64,000 nt of DNA, from the NCBI GenBank assembly GCA_963788505.1, contig CAWBGY010000009.1, positions 1,054,001 to 1,118,000 on the forward strand, given 5' to 3'. This stretch comes from JAIQFF01 sp963788505. GTDB lineage: Bacteria; Acidobacteriota; Terriglobia; Terriglobales; Acidobacteriaceae. The position numbers and the translations under genes are program-made. Of this stretch, positions 43,536 through 52,500 are shown piece after piece (the first letter of the stretch is position 1; the number at the start of each line of letters is the position of its first letter). The notes under the pieces are model-generated. The model had not been told where the DNA came from and ran no database searches. It was given only the letters and a program-made list of their open reading frames with translations.

Positions 43536-44236
43536 TATTGTTTTCTTTGCCCGAAGATTGCCGTACCCACGCGCACGCAGGTCGAACCTTCTTCAATCGC
43601 AATTTCGAAGTCATGCGACATGCCCATGGACAGCACATCCATGCGGATCGCGGACAGATGCCGCCCGGCGATCTGGTCGCGCAGTGCGCGCAGCTTGCGA
43701 AAATACGGACGGGCTTGCTCAGCATCATCCGTGAAAGGAGGGATGGTCATCAACCCGCGGAATTCGAGATGATCGAAGCGCGGAGCCGCGGTCAAGAGCT
43801 GTTCCAGTTCGCCTGAGTCCGGGGCCAGGCCGCTTTTTGCCGTTTCGCCCCCCAGGTTGATCTCGATGAGCACACCCAGTTTCTTCCCCAGCTTGCCGGC
43901 CGAGGCATTCAACTTCTCCGCCAGCTTCAGGGAGTCGAGCGAATCGACCGCGGTGAACATTTCAGCCGTGGCCGCCGCTTTATTCGACTGCACGTGACCG
44001 ATCATGTGCCACTCGGCCTCTTGCAAGTCCCGGACAACATCGAGCTTGCGGGAGAATTCCTGCACCCGATTTTCTCCAAAGAGTCGAACGCCGGCATCGT
44101 AAGCTTCCCGAATGCTTGCGGCCGGAAATGTTTTGCTGACCGCCATCAGGGCTACATCTTCAGACCGTCTTCCCGCGCGCTGCGCGGCGCTCGAAATCTG
44201 CTGGCGGATGATCGCAATGTTTTCTGAGATGGGCAT
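43532..44236 (-). CDS. yggS: PLP homeostasis protein YggS (YBL036C family)
   Basis: The 234-residue protein is a PLP-binding barrel that controls the vitamin B6 pool without known catalytic activity. It carries the lysine K35 in ALMAVSKTFP, FGENRVQEFSRKLDVV, EWHMIGHVQSNKA, and the phosphate-binding C-terminal segment LSMGMSHDFEIAIEEGSTCV RVGTAIFG. From ATG 44236 the length is normal; the open frame extends upstream to 44752, but that is antisense to nothing known and lies within the OPT gene. It follows the OPT gene by 68 nt. Confidence 0.95.
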   Translation of the reverse strand: MPISENIAIIRQQISSAAQRAGRRSEDVALMAVSKTFPAASIREAYDAGVRLFGENRVQEFSRKLDVVRDLQEAEWHMIGHVQSNKAAATAEMFTAVDSLDSLKLAEKLNASAGKLGKKLGVLIEINLGGETAKSGLAPDSGELEQLLTAAPRFDHLEFRGLMTIPPFTDDAEQARPYFRKLRALRDQIAGRHLSAIRMDVLSMGMSHDFEIAIEEGSTCVRVGTAIFGQRKQY

Positions 44237-44304
44237 AGCGAACCAGAAGGCGCAGGGGAGCCAGAAAGGAAGACTGTTGCCGGCTCTTGCCGTGCTCCGC
44301 GCTC

Positions 44305-46374
44305 TTACATGATGGCTGTCGGGGGCGCCGGCTCGCTCGGATCTCCTGCAGCCGATACCGGCAGCAGGATCATGAGGGCGGCCAGGCCTGCCAAAACAAC
44401 CATGCCCCCAACAAGATAAGACGGATTGCTGAAGAGCTGGGGCGGGTGGTTCGGAGCTTTCCATTGCGGCACGAATTGCAGGCCGGCCCAGACCAATCCC
44501 AGCAAGGCTTCGCCGGCGATCAAGCCTGAAGCGGTCAAGACTCCTGCGTTTTCGACGCGTGCCTTCTGTGCCGGGTTGTAGCCGCGGCGCTCCGCTACCC
44601 AATCTCCGATGGAGCGGATCACGCCTCCCACGAAAATCGCAAAGGTCGTACCGAACGGCAGATACATACCCACCGCGACCAGCATGGGACTCTTCACCTG
44701 CATCATGATCATCGCCACGCCAAACAGGATGCCTACCCCGACCAGCGCCCACGGTATATTCCCGCCTACGATCCCTTCGGCCAGCGTGGCCATGAGCCCG
44801 GCTTGGGGAGCCGGCAGGTCAGGTCCGCCAAACCCAACGCCACCCGCGTTGATACTGCCCTGGTGAAGCAGCATCAACGGCCAGTACATCACCAGGCTGG
44901 CAACGACCACGGCAATCAGTTCCGCGATCTGAATGTTGCGCGGCGTGCCGCCCAGAATGTATCCCACCTTGAAGTCCTGCAACAGTTCCCCGGCCACCGA
45001 GGAAGACACACAAACCACTGCGGCCACACCCAGGACGATCGCCACGCCCTTCCCGCCGGAAACCCCCAGCGATACCATGAGCAGGGCTGCGATCAGCAAG
45101 GTCGAAAGGGTCAAGCCGGAGACGGGATTGTTGGACGAGCCGATAAATCCCACCAGATTGCCGGAAACCGTGGCGAAGAAGAAACCCACGATCAGCATGA
45201 CGACAGCCGCCAGAATCGCAGGCCACATCAAGCCGGAGATGTGGACGTAAAGCGCACACATCAACACAAACGTCAGGGCGATCAGAACGAGCACTGTCTT
45301 GAAACTCATGTAGCGCTCGGTGCGGATCAGTTTGGCCCGCTCAGCGGCGCTCTGGCGCATATCCAACAGCGCCTTGCTGAAACCGGAGGTCAAACTTTTT
45401 CGCATCTTGAACAATGTGTGCGCGGCGCCTACCAGCATGCCGCCAACCGCGATCGGCCGGACAATATATCTCCACACCGCGTCGGCGGTGTCTGCCCAAT
45501 CCTTGGTCGAGCCGGCGGGAATGTATTGCTGCAGCCCGGGGCCGAGGAAATAGATCATCATGGGAACCAGGAGACCCCAAGCCAGGACGCTGCCGGCGAA
45601 CTGAATCGAGGCCAGGCGGACTCCGATGATGTAGCCCACTCCCAGGTAGGCGGGGCTTACGCTGGGAGCCGAGAATACGGTGGTGCCTCCGGTTGCGACA
45701 ACTTTGATGCTGTCCGCGGTTCCGAGATGAATCTGGGTATGCCCCAGATTGCCGAGGGTGTAGGGGAAATCCTGATCGGCGGAAAACAGCCCGAATTTTC
45801 CGAGTATGTAGATCACGCCGCCCACGCCGATATTCCAGAAGAGATATTTCGCGGCTTGAGCTCCGCGCTGTCCGGCTTTGTGGATTTCCGACGCCGCCAA
45901 CGATTCAGGGAATGGTAATTCCGGATCTTCCACCATCACCCTTCGCACCAGGGAAATAAAGAGCACGCCAAGGACGCTACCTACCATGATCAGCGCTGTG
46001 GTTTTCCAGTATGCGTCTCCAGGGCGAAACGAAGGCCAGGCCTTGGCGATCAGGAACGCCGGGATGGTGAAAATGGCGCCGGCCGCGATGCCTTCCCCGA
46101 TCGAACCTGCGGTCCGGGCGATGTTTTCCTCCAGCAGCGACCCTTTCCACGCCCGCATCGCCGCCATGGAAATAACGGCCGCGGGATAGGTTGCCGCAAT
46201 CGTGATGCCGGCACGCAGGCCGAGGTAGGCATTGGCTGCGCCCAGGACGATGGTCAGCGCGAGTCCCAGCAGAATCGCTCGCCAGGTGAACTCCCGCATC
46301 TCCATGTCCTCGGGGACGAAGGGCCTGAATTTCTTTTCGTTCTCACTGACATTCGCGGGTTTTTCTGGACTCAT
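44305..46374 (-). CDS. OPT-family oligopeptide transporter
   Basis: The 689-residue protein has about 14-16 membrane segments and the OPT-family pattern, with GAANAYLGLRAGITIAATYP near the N-terminus and RVMVEDPELPFPESLAASEI, NPVSGLTLSTLLIA and LLQDFKVGYILGGTPRNIQI later. Prokaryotic OPT members transport peptides or metal-chelate complexes; the substrate here is not predictable. The start MSPEKPANVSENEKKF has CGAGGATCCTCG upstream. With the POT and M24 genes nearby it makes this stretch look oriented to peptide uptake. Confidence 0.9.
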   Translation of the reverse strand: MSPEKPANVSENEKKFRPFVPEDMEMREFTWRAILLGLALTIVLGAANAYLGLRAGITIAATYPAAVISMAAMRAWKGSLLEENIARTAGSIGEGIAAGAIFTIPAFLIAKAWPSFRPGDAYWKTTALIMVGSVLGVLFISLVRRVMVEDPELPFPESLAASEIHKAGQRGAQAAKYLFWNIGVGGVIYILGKFGLFSADQDFPYTLGNLGHTQIHLGTADSIKVVATGGTTVFSAPSVSPAYLGVGYIIGVRLASIQFAGSVLAWGLLVPMMIYFLGPGLQQYIPAGSTKDWADTADAVWRYIVRPIAVGGMLVGAAHTLFKMRKSLTSGFSKALLDMRQSAAERAKLIRTERYMSFKTVLVLIALTFVLMCALYVHISGLMWPAILAAVVMLIVGFFFATVSGNLVGFIGSSNNPVSGLTLSTLLIAALLMVSLGVSGGKGVAIVLGVAAVVCVSSSVAGELLQDFKVGYILGGTPRNIQIAELIAVVVASLVMYWPLMLLHQGSINAGGVGFGGPDLPAPQAGLMATLAEGIVGGNIPWALVGVGILFGVAMIMMQVKSPMLVAVGMYLPFGTTFAIFVGGVIRSIGDWVAERRGYNPAQKARVENAGVLTASGLIAGEALLGLVWAGLQFVPQWKAPNHPPQLFSNPSYLVGGMVVLAGLAALMILLPVSAAGDPSEPAPPTAIM

Positions 46375-46573
46375 GGTCGAGGATCCTCGGACGCCGAAGG
46401 GCAGATAGATATCTGATGATAAAGAGGTTCAGGTGATAAATGAGACGGCGCACGTTAACACGCGTGGCGCCCACTTTACAAGTGCCTGGCCCGCGGCTTC
46501 CGAGGGAGCAGGGACGCGGCGCGGGGCTGAGGATCGCCCGCCAGATCCTGTGAGATGCCGCGCTGGTAGCCAG

Positions 46574-46594
46574 TTCTTGCTATGATAGCAAGAA
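46574..46594 (+). promoter_or_regulatory. Perfect 21-bp palindrome, operator-like
   Basis: TTCTTGCTAT and ATAGCAAGAA are exact complements around a single G at 46584. The 10+1+10 layout is that of a dimeric regulator site rather than a terminator, and no T-run follows. It is 31 nt upstream of the small zinc-ribbon gene and contains TATGAT, a possible -10 box, so a repressor bound there would block that promoter. Confidence 0.5.
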
Positions 46595-46625
46595 GCTGTT
46601 CGATCCGTTTCCCGAGGCCCCGGCC

Positions 46626-46835
46626 ATGTCTCCCAGACTGTTTGAATGTAAGGACTGCGGTGGCTTCAACGGCTACCGCTCACGTCCACGGAATTTCAGA
46701 GAGAAGTTCTTATTGCCTTTGCTCTTTCGGCGGCCGGTGCGTTGCGGTGACTGTTACCGGCGGACTTACCAATCGGTTTTGATTCCGGTGCGACCCCGGC
46801 GGGAATCCAAAAAGGCTCAGGGCGCGGCGGTCTGA
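46626..46835 (+). CDS. Small zinc-ribbon protein
   Basis: The 69-residue protein has two CxxC pairs, C8-K-D-C11 and C40-G-D-C43, enough for one zinc site, with basic residues between and after them (RSRPRNFREKF, RRTYQSVLIPVRPRRESKKA). It has no other recognisable domain. A role in binding nucleic acid or a protein partner is only a guess. It lies before the comF-like gene and behind a 21-bp palindrome. Confidence 0.6.
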   Translation: MSPRLFECKDCGGFNGYRSRPRNFREKFLLPLLFRRPVRCGDCYRRTYQSVLIPVRPRRESKKAQGAAV

Positions 46836-46996
46836 GACTTGAGACGTTGCCTGGGGCATTGCGGCCCGCTATACTGAGGTGGGTTTGCCCGCTCATCCTT
46901 GCGGCGCCGGGCGAACGCGGGAGGCTCGTCTTCAGCAGTAGCGAAGACCCAATCCGGGCTGGCAGGACCCAGGATTTGACGCGGGACCGTTGGTTA

Positions 46997-47860
46997 GTGT
47001 CAAAGCTGGTTTCGTCAGTGAGCGGTGTTGCTGAAAGTCTCTTCGCTACTCTCTTCCCTTCCGATTGTCGTCTTTGCGGTGCCCCCCTGGTCAATATTTC
47101 CCTGCTGCCGGTTTGCCGGTCATGTCTCTCCGAGATCCGCCCCATCGCGGGCGGGGTTTGCGGGGTGTGCGGCGAACGAGTGCTCAGTCCGTATGCCGTG
47201 AGTGGCCCGGCAGCCGAGACTCGCTGCGGTTTATGCCGCCGGCTGGAGCCGCCGTTTGTCAAAGCGGTCGCGTACGGCAGCTATGATGGCGGGCTGCGCC
47301 AGTTGATCCACCTGCTGAAATACGAACAGGTGCGACCCGCCGCCGCGGTCTTGGGCCGCATGCTGGCGGAAGCGCTGAGCGGGCTGGAGTCTTGCTGGAC
47401 CCAACTTCCCGTGGTGGTTGTGCCTGTACCTCTGCACGTGCGGAAGCTGCGGCAGCGCGGCTTCAACCAGTCCGAGCTGATCGCGAGGGCTGCCATCAAG
47501 CAGGATGCCATCAAGCTTGGAGCGCGAAGCGGGCGGCTGGTGCTTCGAGCCTCGGTCCTGGAGCGGCAGCGCGAAACCCAGTCTCAGACCGGGCTTACGC
47601 GGCATCAGCGCCGTGAAAATATCCGTGGTTCATTCGCGGTGGTCCGGGCAGAGGAAATCGCCGGTCGTGAGATCCTGCTGGTCGACGACGTGTTTACCAC
47701 CGGCACTACGGTCTCGGAATGCGCGCGCGTTTTGCGGCGGGCGGGCGCATCCAAGGTATTTGTGGCCACCGTGGCCCGCACGCTTAAGGCTGAAGCACAA
47801 AGCGCAGTTCTGCCGCAGGCTTTCGCTGAAGATGAGCGAACCCTGGCGGCAACTGGATAG
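46997..47860 (+). CDS. comF: ComF-family phosphoribosyltransferase-like protein
   Basis: The protein has N-terminal zinc ribbons (C24/C27, C40/C43, C55/C58 and C77/C80) and a C-terminal phosphoribosyltransferase fold with ILLVDDVFTTGTTVSECARV. The region VVVVPVPLHVRKLRQRGFNQ is also typical of ComF. ComF takes part in DNA uptake for natural transformation in several bacteria. GTG 46997 is taken as start (287 residues); TTG 46847 would add 50 unrelated residues. The match to the family is clear, the exact start is not. Confidence 0.88.
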   Translation: MSKLVSSVSGVAESLFATLFPSDCRLCGAPLVNISLLPVCRSCLSEIRPIAGGVCGVCGERVLSPYAVSGPAAETRCGLCRRLEPPFVKAVAYGSYDGGLRQLIHLLKYEQVRPAAAVLGRMLAEALSGLESCWTQLPVVVVPVPLHVRKLRQRGFNQSELIARAAIKQDAIKLGARSGRLVLRASVLERQRETQSQTGLTRHQRRENIRGSFAVVRAEEIAGREILLVDDVFTTGTTVSECARVLRRAGASKVFVATVARTLKAEAQSAVLPQAFAEDERTLAATG

Positions 47861-47947
47861 GCACGGAACGGGATCACACGGCGGACGTCGCGGCCGGCCG
47901 GTAATCTTGTTCAGTGACAATATATGTCGGGGAAGTGGAACAATTCG

Positions 47948-48523
47948 ATGAACGGCCCGATGACGAGGCATGCGCCTCCGCTGCCCGTGCATCGCGAGGG
48001 CAACGGCCATGCCCTGCACGCGCCCGTGCTGGTGTTGAACGCTTCCTACGAGCCCATCAATGTTTGTGCGGCACGCCGGGCCATCGTGCTGGTGTTGAAG
48101 GGAGTGGCCATGACGGAGGAAGAGAACGGACACTTCCTGCACGCCGCGCGCCTGGCGATTCGAGTTCCCTCGGTGATTCGCTTGCTCGAATACCGCCGCA
48201 TCCCGCACCAGACCCGTGCGCTCTCCCGCAAAAACATTCTGCTGCGGGATCGCAACACCTGCCAATACTGCGGAGAAGTATTGGCTTCGAGCGAGTTGAC
48301 CCTCGACCACGTCGTGCCTCGTTCGCGAGGCGGAACTTCCACCTGGGAAAACCTGGTGGCCTGCTGCCATTCCTGCAATCGGCAGAAGGGCAACCAGTTT
48401 CCGGTCGAAGCCGATATGAAGCTGCTGCGCGAGCCGCGAGCCTTCAACTTGCATACCAGCCGCCACATCATGCGCCTGATGGGCCGTTCGGACGACAAGT
48501 GGCGCAAGTATCTCTTCTATTAA
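47948..48523 (+). CDS. HNH endonuclease family protein
   Basis: The 191-residue protein has an HNH motif bounded by zinc cysteines: C105-Q-Y-C108, LTLDHVVPRSRGGTSTWENL (H121, N135) and C140-HSCNRQKGN. The N-terminal half (APVLVLNASYEPINVCAARR, AIVLVLKGVAMTEEENG) matches the stand-alone HNH proteins common in acidobacteria and actinobacteria, whose target is unknown. ATG 47948 is chosen for the GGGGAAGTGG upstream; ATG 47924 is in frame. The association with comF is only positional. Confidence 0.85.
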   Translation: MNGPMTRHAPPLPVHREGNGHALHAPVLVLNASYEPINVCAARRAIVLVLKGVAMTEEENGHFLHAARLAIRVPSVIRLLEYRRIPHQTRALSRKNILLRDRNTCQYCGEVLASSELTLDHVVPRSRGGTSTWENLVACCHSCNRQKGNQFPVEADMKLLREPRAFNLHTSRHIMRLMGRSDDKWRKYLFY

Positions 48524-48533
48524 TCTATCGATA

Positions 48534-48651
48534 CGTAGGGGCAGATGTCCTCATCTGCCCAGTCGGAGCGCAGCTCGACAGCCTCTTGCATAGGGCGAAA
48601 GATAGTCAGAGCTTCGCTCCGACCGGGCAGATGAGGACATCTGCCCCTACG
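48534..48651 (+). repeat. GGGGCAGATG palindromic element, copy 1
   Basis: Two 27-bp arms, exact complements (48534-48560 beginning CGTAGGGGCAGATGTCCTCA and 48625-48651), enclose a 64-nt centre containing a weaker CGGAGCG/CGCTCCG pair. A second copy lies at 57383-57528. The two are MITE-like in appearance but have no visible target duplication. Confidence 0.85.
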
Positions 48652-48677
48652 CAAGTCGAGGATTACCAGGCTTTATT

Positions 48678-49529
48678 TTATTTCTGAGGCTTGTCAGGCT
48701 GCGGTGGCTGCGGTTTGTCCTTCTCGCCGGGCCCTTTAGGCAGTTCCTGGCCGTCGTAGGTAATCTTCACGTTCGCCCCAAACCGCTTGTAGTCGCTGTA
48801 TTTCACGATTTCAACGATGTGCACATCGCCGCTGGAGAAGTGCAGGGTGTCATCGGCCTTGGTGTAGGTAGGAAACCAGTACTTCCCGTCGATCTGCTCG
48901 CGCCAGGTGGTAAACCTGGGAAAAAGATTCTCCTGCCCCTTTTTCTTGCGAATGTCAGGGACGGTCTTGCCGTACGTCTTGACGATCTGAAAATCGCGGT
49001 CATCCACCCAGATGCGGCCCTGGAAATAGCGCTTCTTGCCGACGATCTCTTTCGGTGCAATGTCAAACACGTAACAGTGCAGTTCGTCTTCCTGCTGCTG
49101 ACCCACATAGAGGATCTGGTACTCGGGAATTTCGTCACTGGTGAGCACGAAGGGCAGCCGATGACGGATATCGTCAACGTCTTCGGGTGACATGGAGATC
49201 AAGTTCAATGAGGACTGGGGCGCAAATACCACATTCTCCAAACGCTTGCCCTCGTCATTAAAGAGCACGTCGAAGATTTCGTGATACTCGCCACCGTCAT
49301 CGGGGGTTTTCACGATGACGTCCTGCCGGTAGGTGTACTGATCGCGCGCCAACTGGAAATCCTTCTCTTTGGTCGCGAAGTGCTGAATAATCTCTTCGGT
49401 GGTGACTCCCTTGGGCGGCGCGGGGTCGAGCGGCCCTTCCTGGGCAAGACTTCCAGTCGACGACAGACAGGCAAAAGCCAGGAGGAAGACGGCGCCTGGC
49501 GCCACTCCAAAGCGCAGCATCGATTTCAT
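48678..49529 (-). CDS. Exported LolA-like protein
   Basis: The 283-residue protein starts MKSMLRFGVAPGAVFLLAFA with a signal peptide up to about residue 29. The mature part resembles the LolA/outer-membrane-lipoprotein-sorting fold of antiparallel strands: DQYTYRQDVIVKTPDDGGEY, YFQGRIWVDDRDFQIVKTYG and WREQIDGKYWFPTYTKADDT. The tail is Pro/Lys-rich. It overlaps the preceding gene by four bases (ATGA), so it is translated together with the large exported protein upstream and may act on it. The function of these acidobacterial proteins is not known. Confidence 0.7.
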   Translation of the reverse strand: MKSMLRFGVAPGAVFLLAFACLSSTGSLAQEGPLDPAPPKGVTTEEIIQHFATKEKDFQLARDQYTYRQDVIVKTPDDGGEYHEIFDVLFNDEGKRLENVVFAPQSSLNLISMSPEDVDDIRHRLPFVLTSDEIPEYQILYVGQQQEDELHCYVFDIAPKEIVGKKRYFQGRIWVDDRDFQIVKTYGKTVPDIRKKKGQENLFPRFTTWREQIDGKYWFPTYTKADDTLHFSSGDVHIVEIVKYSDYKRFGANVKITYDGQELPKGPGEKDKPQPPQPDKPQK

Positions 49530-52500
49530 AGAGATAGTGTAACGAAACCTGAAAGGGAAAAGCTTCCCAATCTGACCGCGGCTCCTCCCGTGTCCGTCCC
49601 TCTCCGCTCAGAGGGCCGAACACAGGAGAGCTGCAGTTCTCTTCGATCTGTTAGATGCCAAACGGCGCGACGAGTTGCCGCGAGAATGCAATTGTGGTCT
49701 CGGTGTGCCTGCATTCGAACGTCACCGGGATAGAAGGCGGGCCCGTCCCGGTCGGTCTCAGGGGACCCGTCCGCCGGTTGACGCGACGAGCCAGACGAAG
49801 TCGAGGGCGTCACTGGCGGAAGAGACTGCAACTGGAAGGGAAGCAGGTTGATTCCGGCCGCGGCCGTTCCCTGAATCACAAGCGCTCCTTGGGTCCCGCC
49901 GCTTGAAGGTTGAAAAGTCGCCAGTCCCAGGCCGTCGGACAGCACCGATACTTGTGACGATGACACGATGACCGGCGCGGGAGTTTTGGTTACGATAATT
50001 CCGCCCAGCGAAACCGGCGGTGGTGCGGTCGCGGGACGGGAAACCACCACCTGAAAGGTGACGTTGGCTCCCAGCACCGGGTGGGAAGGAATCGCCGAAT
50101 CGGTGACCCGCACGGTAACGGGTTGGAACTTTTGACCTGCGGCAAGCACCTGAACGCCTCCTGCAACCGGCTCCAGCCTGAGCATGGAAGCCGGTACGGC
50201 GGTGGCCGCGAAGATCTGGCAGGGCAGGTTGGCTGGGGCCACACATGCGCTGACCTGCACATCCCCGGCAATGGCCGCCACTCGCAGAGTGCTGTCGGCA
50301 AATCCGTTGACGTCGCTGCTGGGGCTGGAAGAACTGAGCGTGCCTGATCCTTTGACGAGTTGGTAGTTCACTGCGGTCGCGGGGACGGGCAGACCGCTCG
50401 AGAGCAGGCGGGCGGCAAGGGCAACGTCCACTGTCGCTCCTTGCGCAATCCAGGCAGACGGCGGAGCCAGCGAGAGATCCAGGGAAGACGTGGTTCCAAG
50501 GATCGTCGCCTGCACCGATTTCGGCGTAGGGTACGACGCGGGCGCCAGCAGCACGCTGATATTGATTACGGCGGCTTGCAGAACCGTGACTCGTGTGGAG
50601 GCTCGACCGCTGTCGTCGGTAAGCAGGGTACAACTGGCGGCGCCGCCGCAGGCCGACAACGAAGAGGCGGGCGAAGAGGTGAAAAAAACGCTGGCGCCCG
50701 CTACAGGCGATGTCCCATCCGGCGCCAGCACTTGCACCCGAATCGGATTGGGTGCTTGCCCCCCTACCGGCGTCGCCGGGTTCGATCCCTGGACCAGCTT
50801 GATGGTGTCACTGGGTCCGGCGCCATAGGTGAGGACATGAGTCATCGTGGATGAGGCGCCGGTAGCGGGGTCTCGTAAAGCCATATTTTGCAACCCATCG
50901 GCCATGGCGGGAGCCGCCACGATCACACTGCCTGCGGCCGCTGCCAGCACGGGCACATTTACGGCCGCGAGCGTAGCCGTGGTATTGGAGCGGAAACCCA
51001 TGCCCTGCACCGTGATCGCAGTGCCGCCGTCTACGCGAGCTCGCGCCGGGAGCGTGCTGTCAGCGTAGAAGATGCGGCCGTGGTAGCTGTAGTCGGGACG
51101 GCCGTCGCCCCGGTAGTCGAAGATTCCCAGTCGAAAAGCGGTGCTGACCTGGAGGGTTGCGTCCAGTCGCGTCATGCCGGGATTGCTGCTGTTGAAAGCC
51201 AGGCCGGTGTTGGCAGGCGCGGGAACGGTGCCTTGGTCGGCCAGCGCCCACATGCCGATGACTGGCTGTGCTTTTGCCAGAGACGCAGCTTTCGCTTCGT
51301 CGAGCGCCGTCACTTCCACCGACAAGGTGCGGTCGGACTGTGCGATGAACCAGAAATAGTCGGCATTGCCCGAGCCGCTGAGGGTCCCGAGCCAGTCTCC
51401 CGAAGGCGGCAGAATTGCGGGTGCGGCAAACGAGGTAGGCTCGAACCAATCCCGGACCTGCTGCGCGCTTTCCTGCATCAGAACATCCTGTTGCAGATCG
51501 CCACCTTTGGTCACGGTCACGATCAGAGGTTGGAAAGTACCGGAGGGCAGCACCTGCCAGGGCCCATACGGCCCTACCGGCTGCGACCACGTGGGATCGA
51601 GAGCCTCCACGCTCAACTGATATTGCGCGCTGCTGGCGTCATTCGGAATCTCCAGCCCGGCCAGGTCAAAAAATCCCTCAACCGCGGGATCGTCGGAGCC
51701 GAAGCGATCCAGCGCTTGTCCTGAGCTGTCGTTGAACCCGGTGGCAGGGTTGCCTGCGTTTCCCCGGAACAGAAAGCCTGAAACTGAAGCCGCCGTGTAC
51801 GTTCGAGACGGTTGGCTGGTGGCGGGATCAAGCCAGCGCGCGACGACGTTCACGCCCTGCATGGGCTGTGCCGGCTGGCCGTTGGCGTCAGCAAAATACA
51901 CCGTCCCGTGGATGTGCGCGGTGTTTTCGAAAAACAACTGCTTCCCGGGAAACGATGCCTGGTTTTGCGGGGTGACTGGGTACAGACGCGAGAGCGCCGC
52001 CCGGTCGTCCATCCTGGGCTGGTCTGCGTTGGGATAACAGAGTGAAATCGGAACGCAATTAATCGGATCCATGGCATGCATGATGGTGAGGCCGGCGTAA
52101 TCGGCGGAGGTGGCTGCCGGGCTGCGGGTGAAAACGTTGACGTTCGTCTGCGACCAATCGAGCCCCAGCACTCGTCCCAACACGCGAACCAGGCGATACT
52201 CCACGTCGGGCAACTGTCCCGCCGTGTGGGCACAGACTCCGTTCACGATCACCAGCGCATGCTGCAGGTGAGCGTCGCTGCCGAAGCTGTCCACGCCGCC
52301 GTAGGCCGCGTTGCTGAAGCAGGATCCCGCGCTGCCTGCGCCCTGACCCAGCAAGGCATTGGTGACAGCGCCGTCAGCGTCGTAGACGATAGCAACAGGG
52401 AAGTTTTTTGCCGAAGGCAGGATGTCGATGGGCAGCGTCGTCGCGCTCACGTTGGCGCCGCTTACATCTTCGGCCAGTTGACCGGCCCGCACCGCCGAAA

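Noticed and set aside
48534..48651. Insertion sequence
   Set aside because: The element is about 118 nt, has no transposase and shows no target-site duplication.
47914..48687. Open frame of 257 codons overlapping the HNH gene and the palindrome
   Set aside because: It runs in a different frame through the certain HNH motif and the repeat, with no family pattern.
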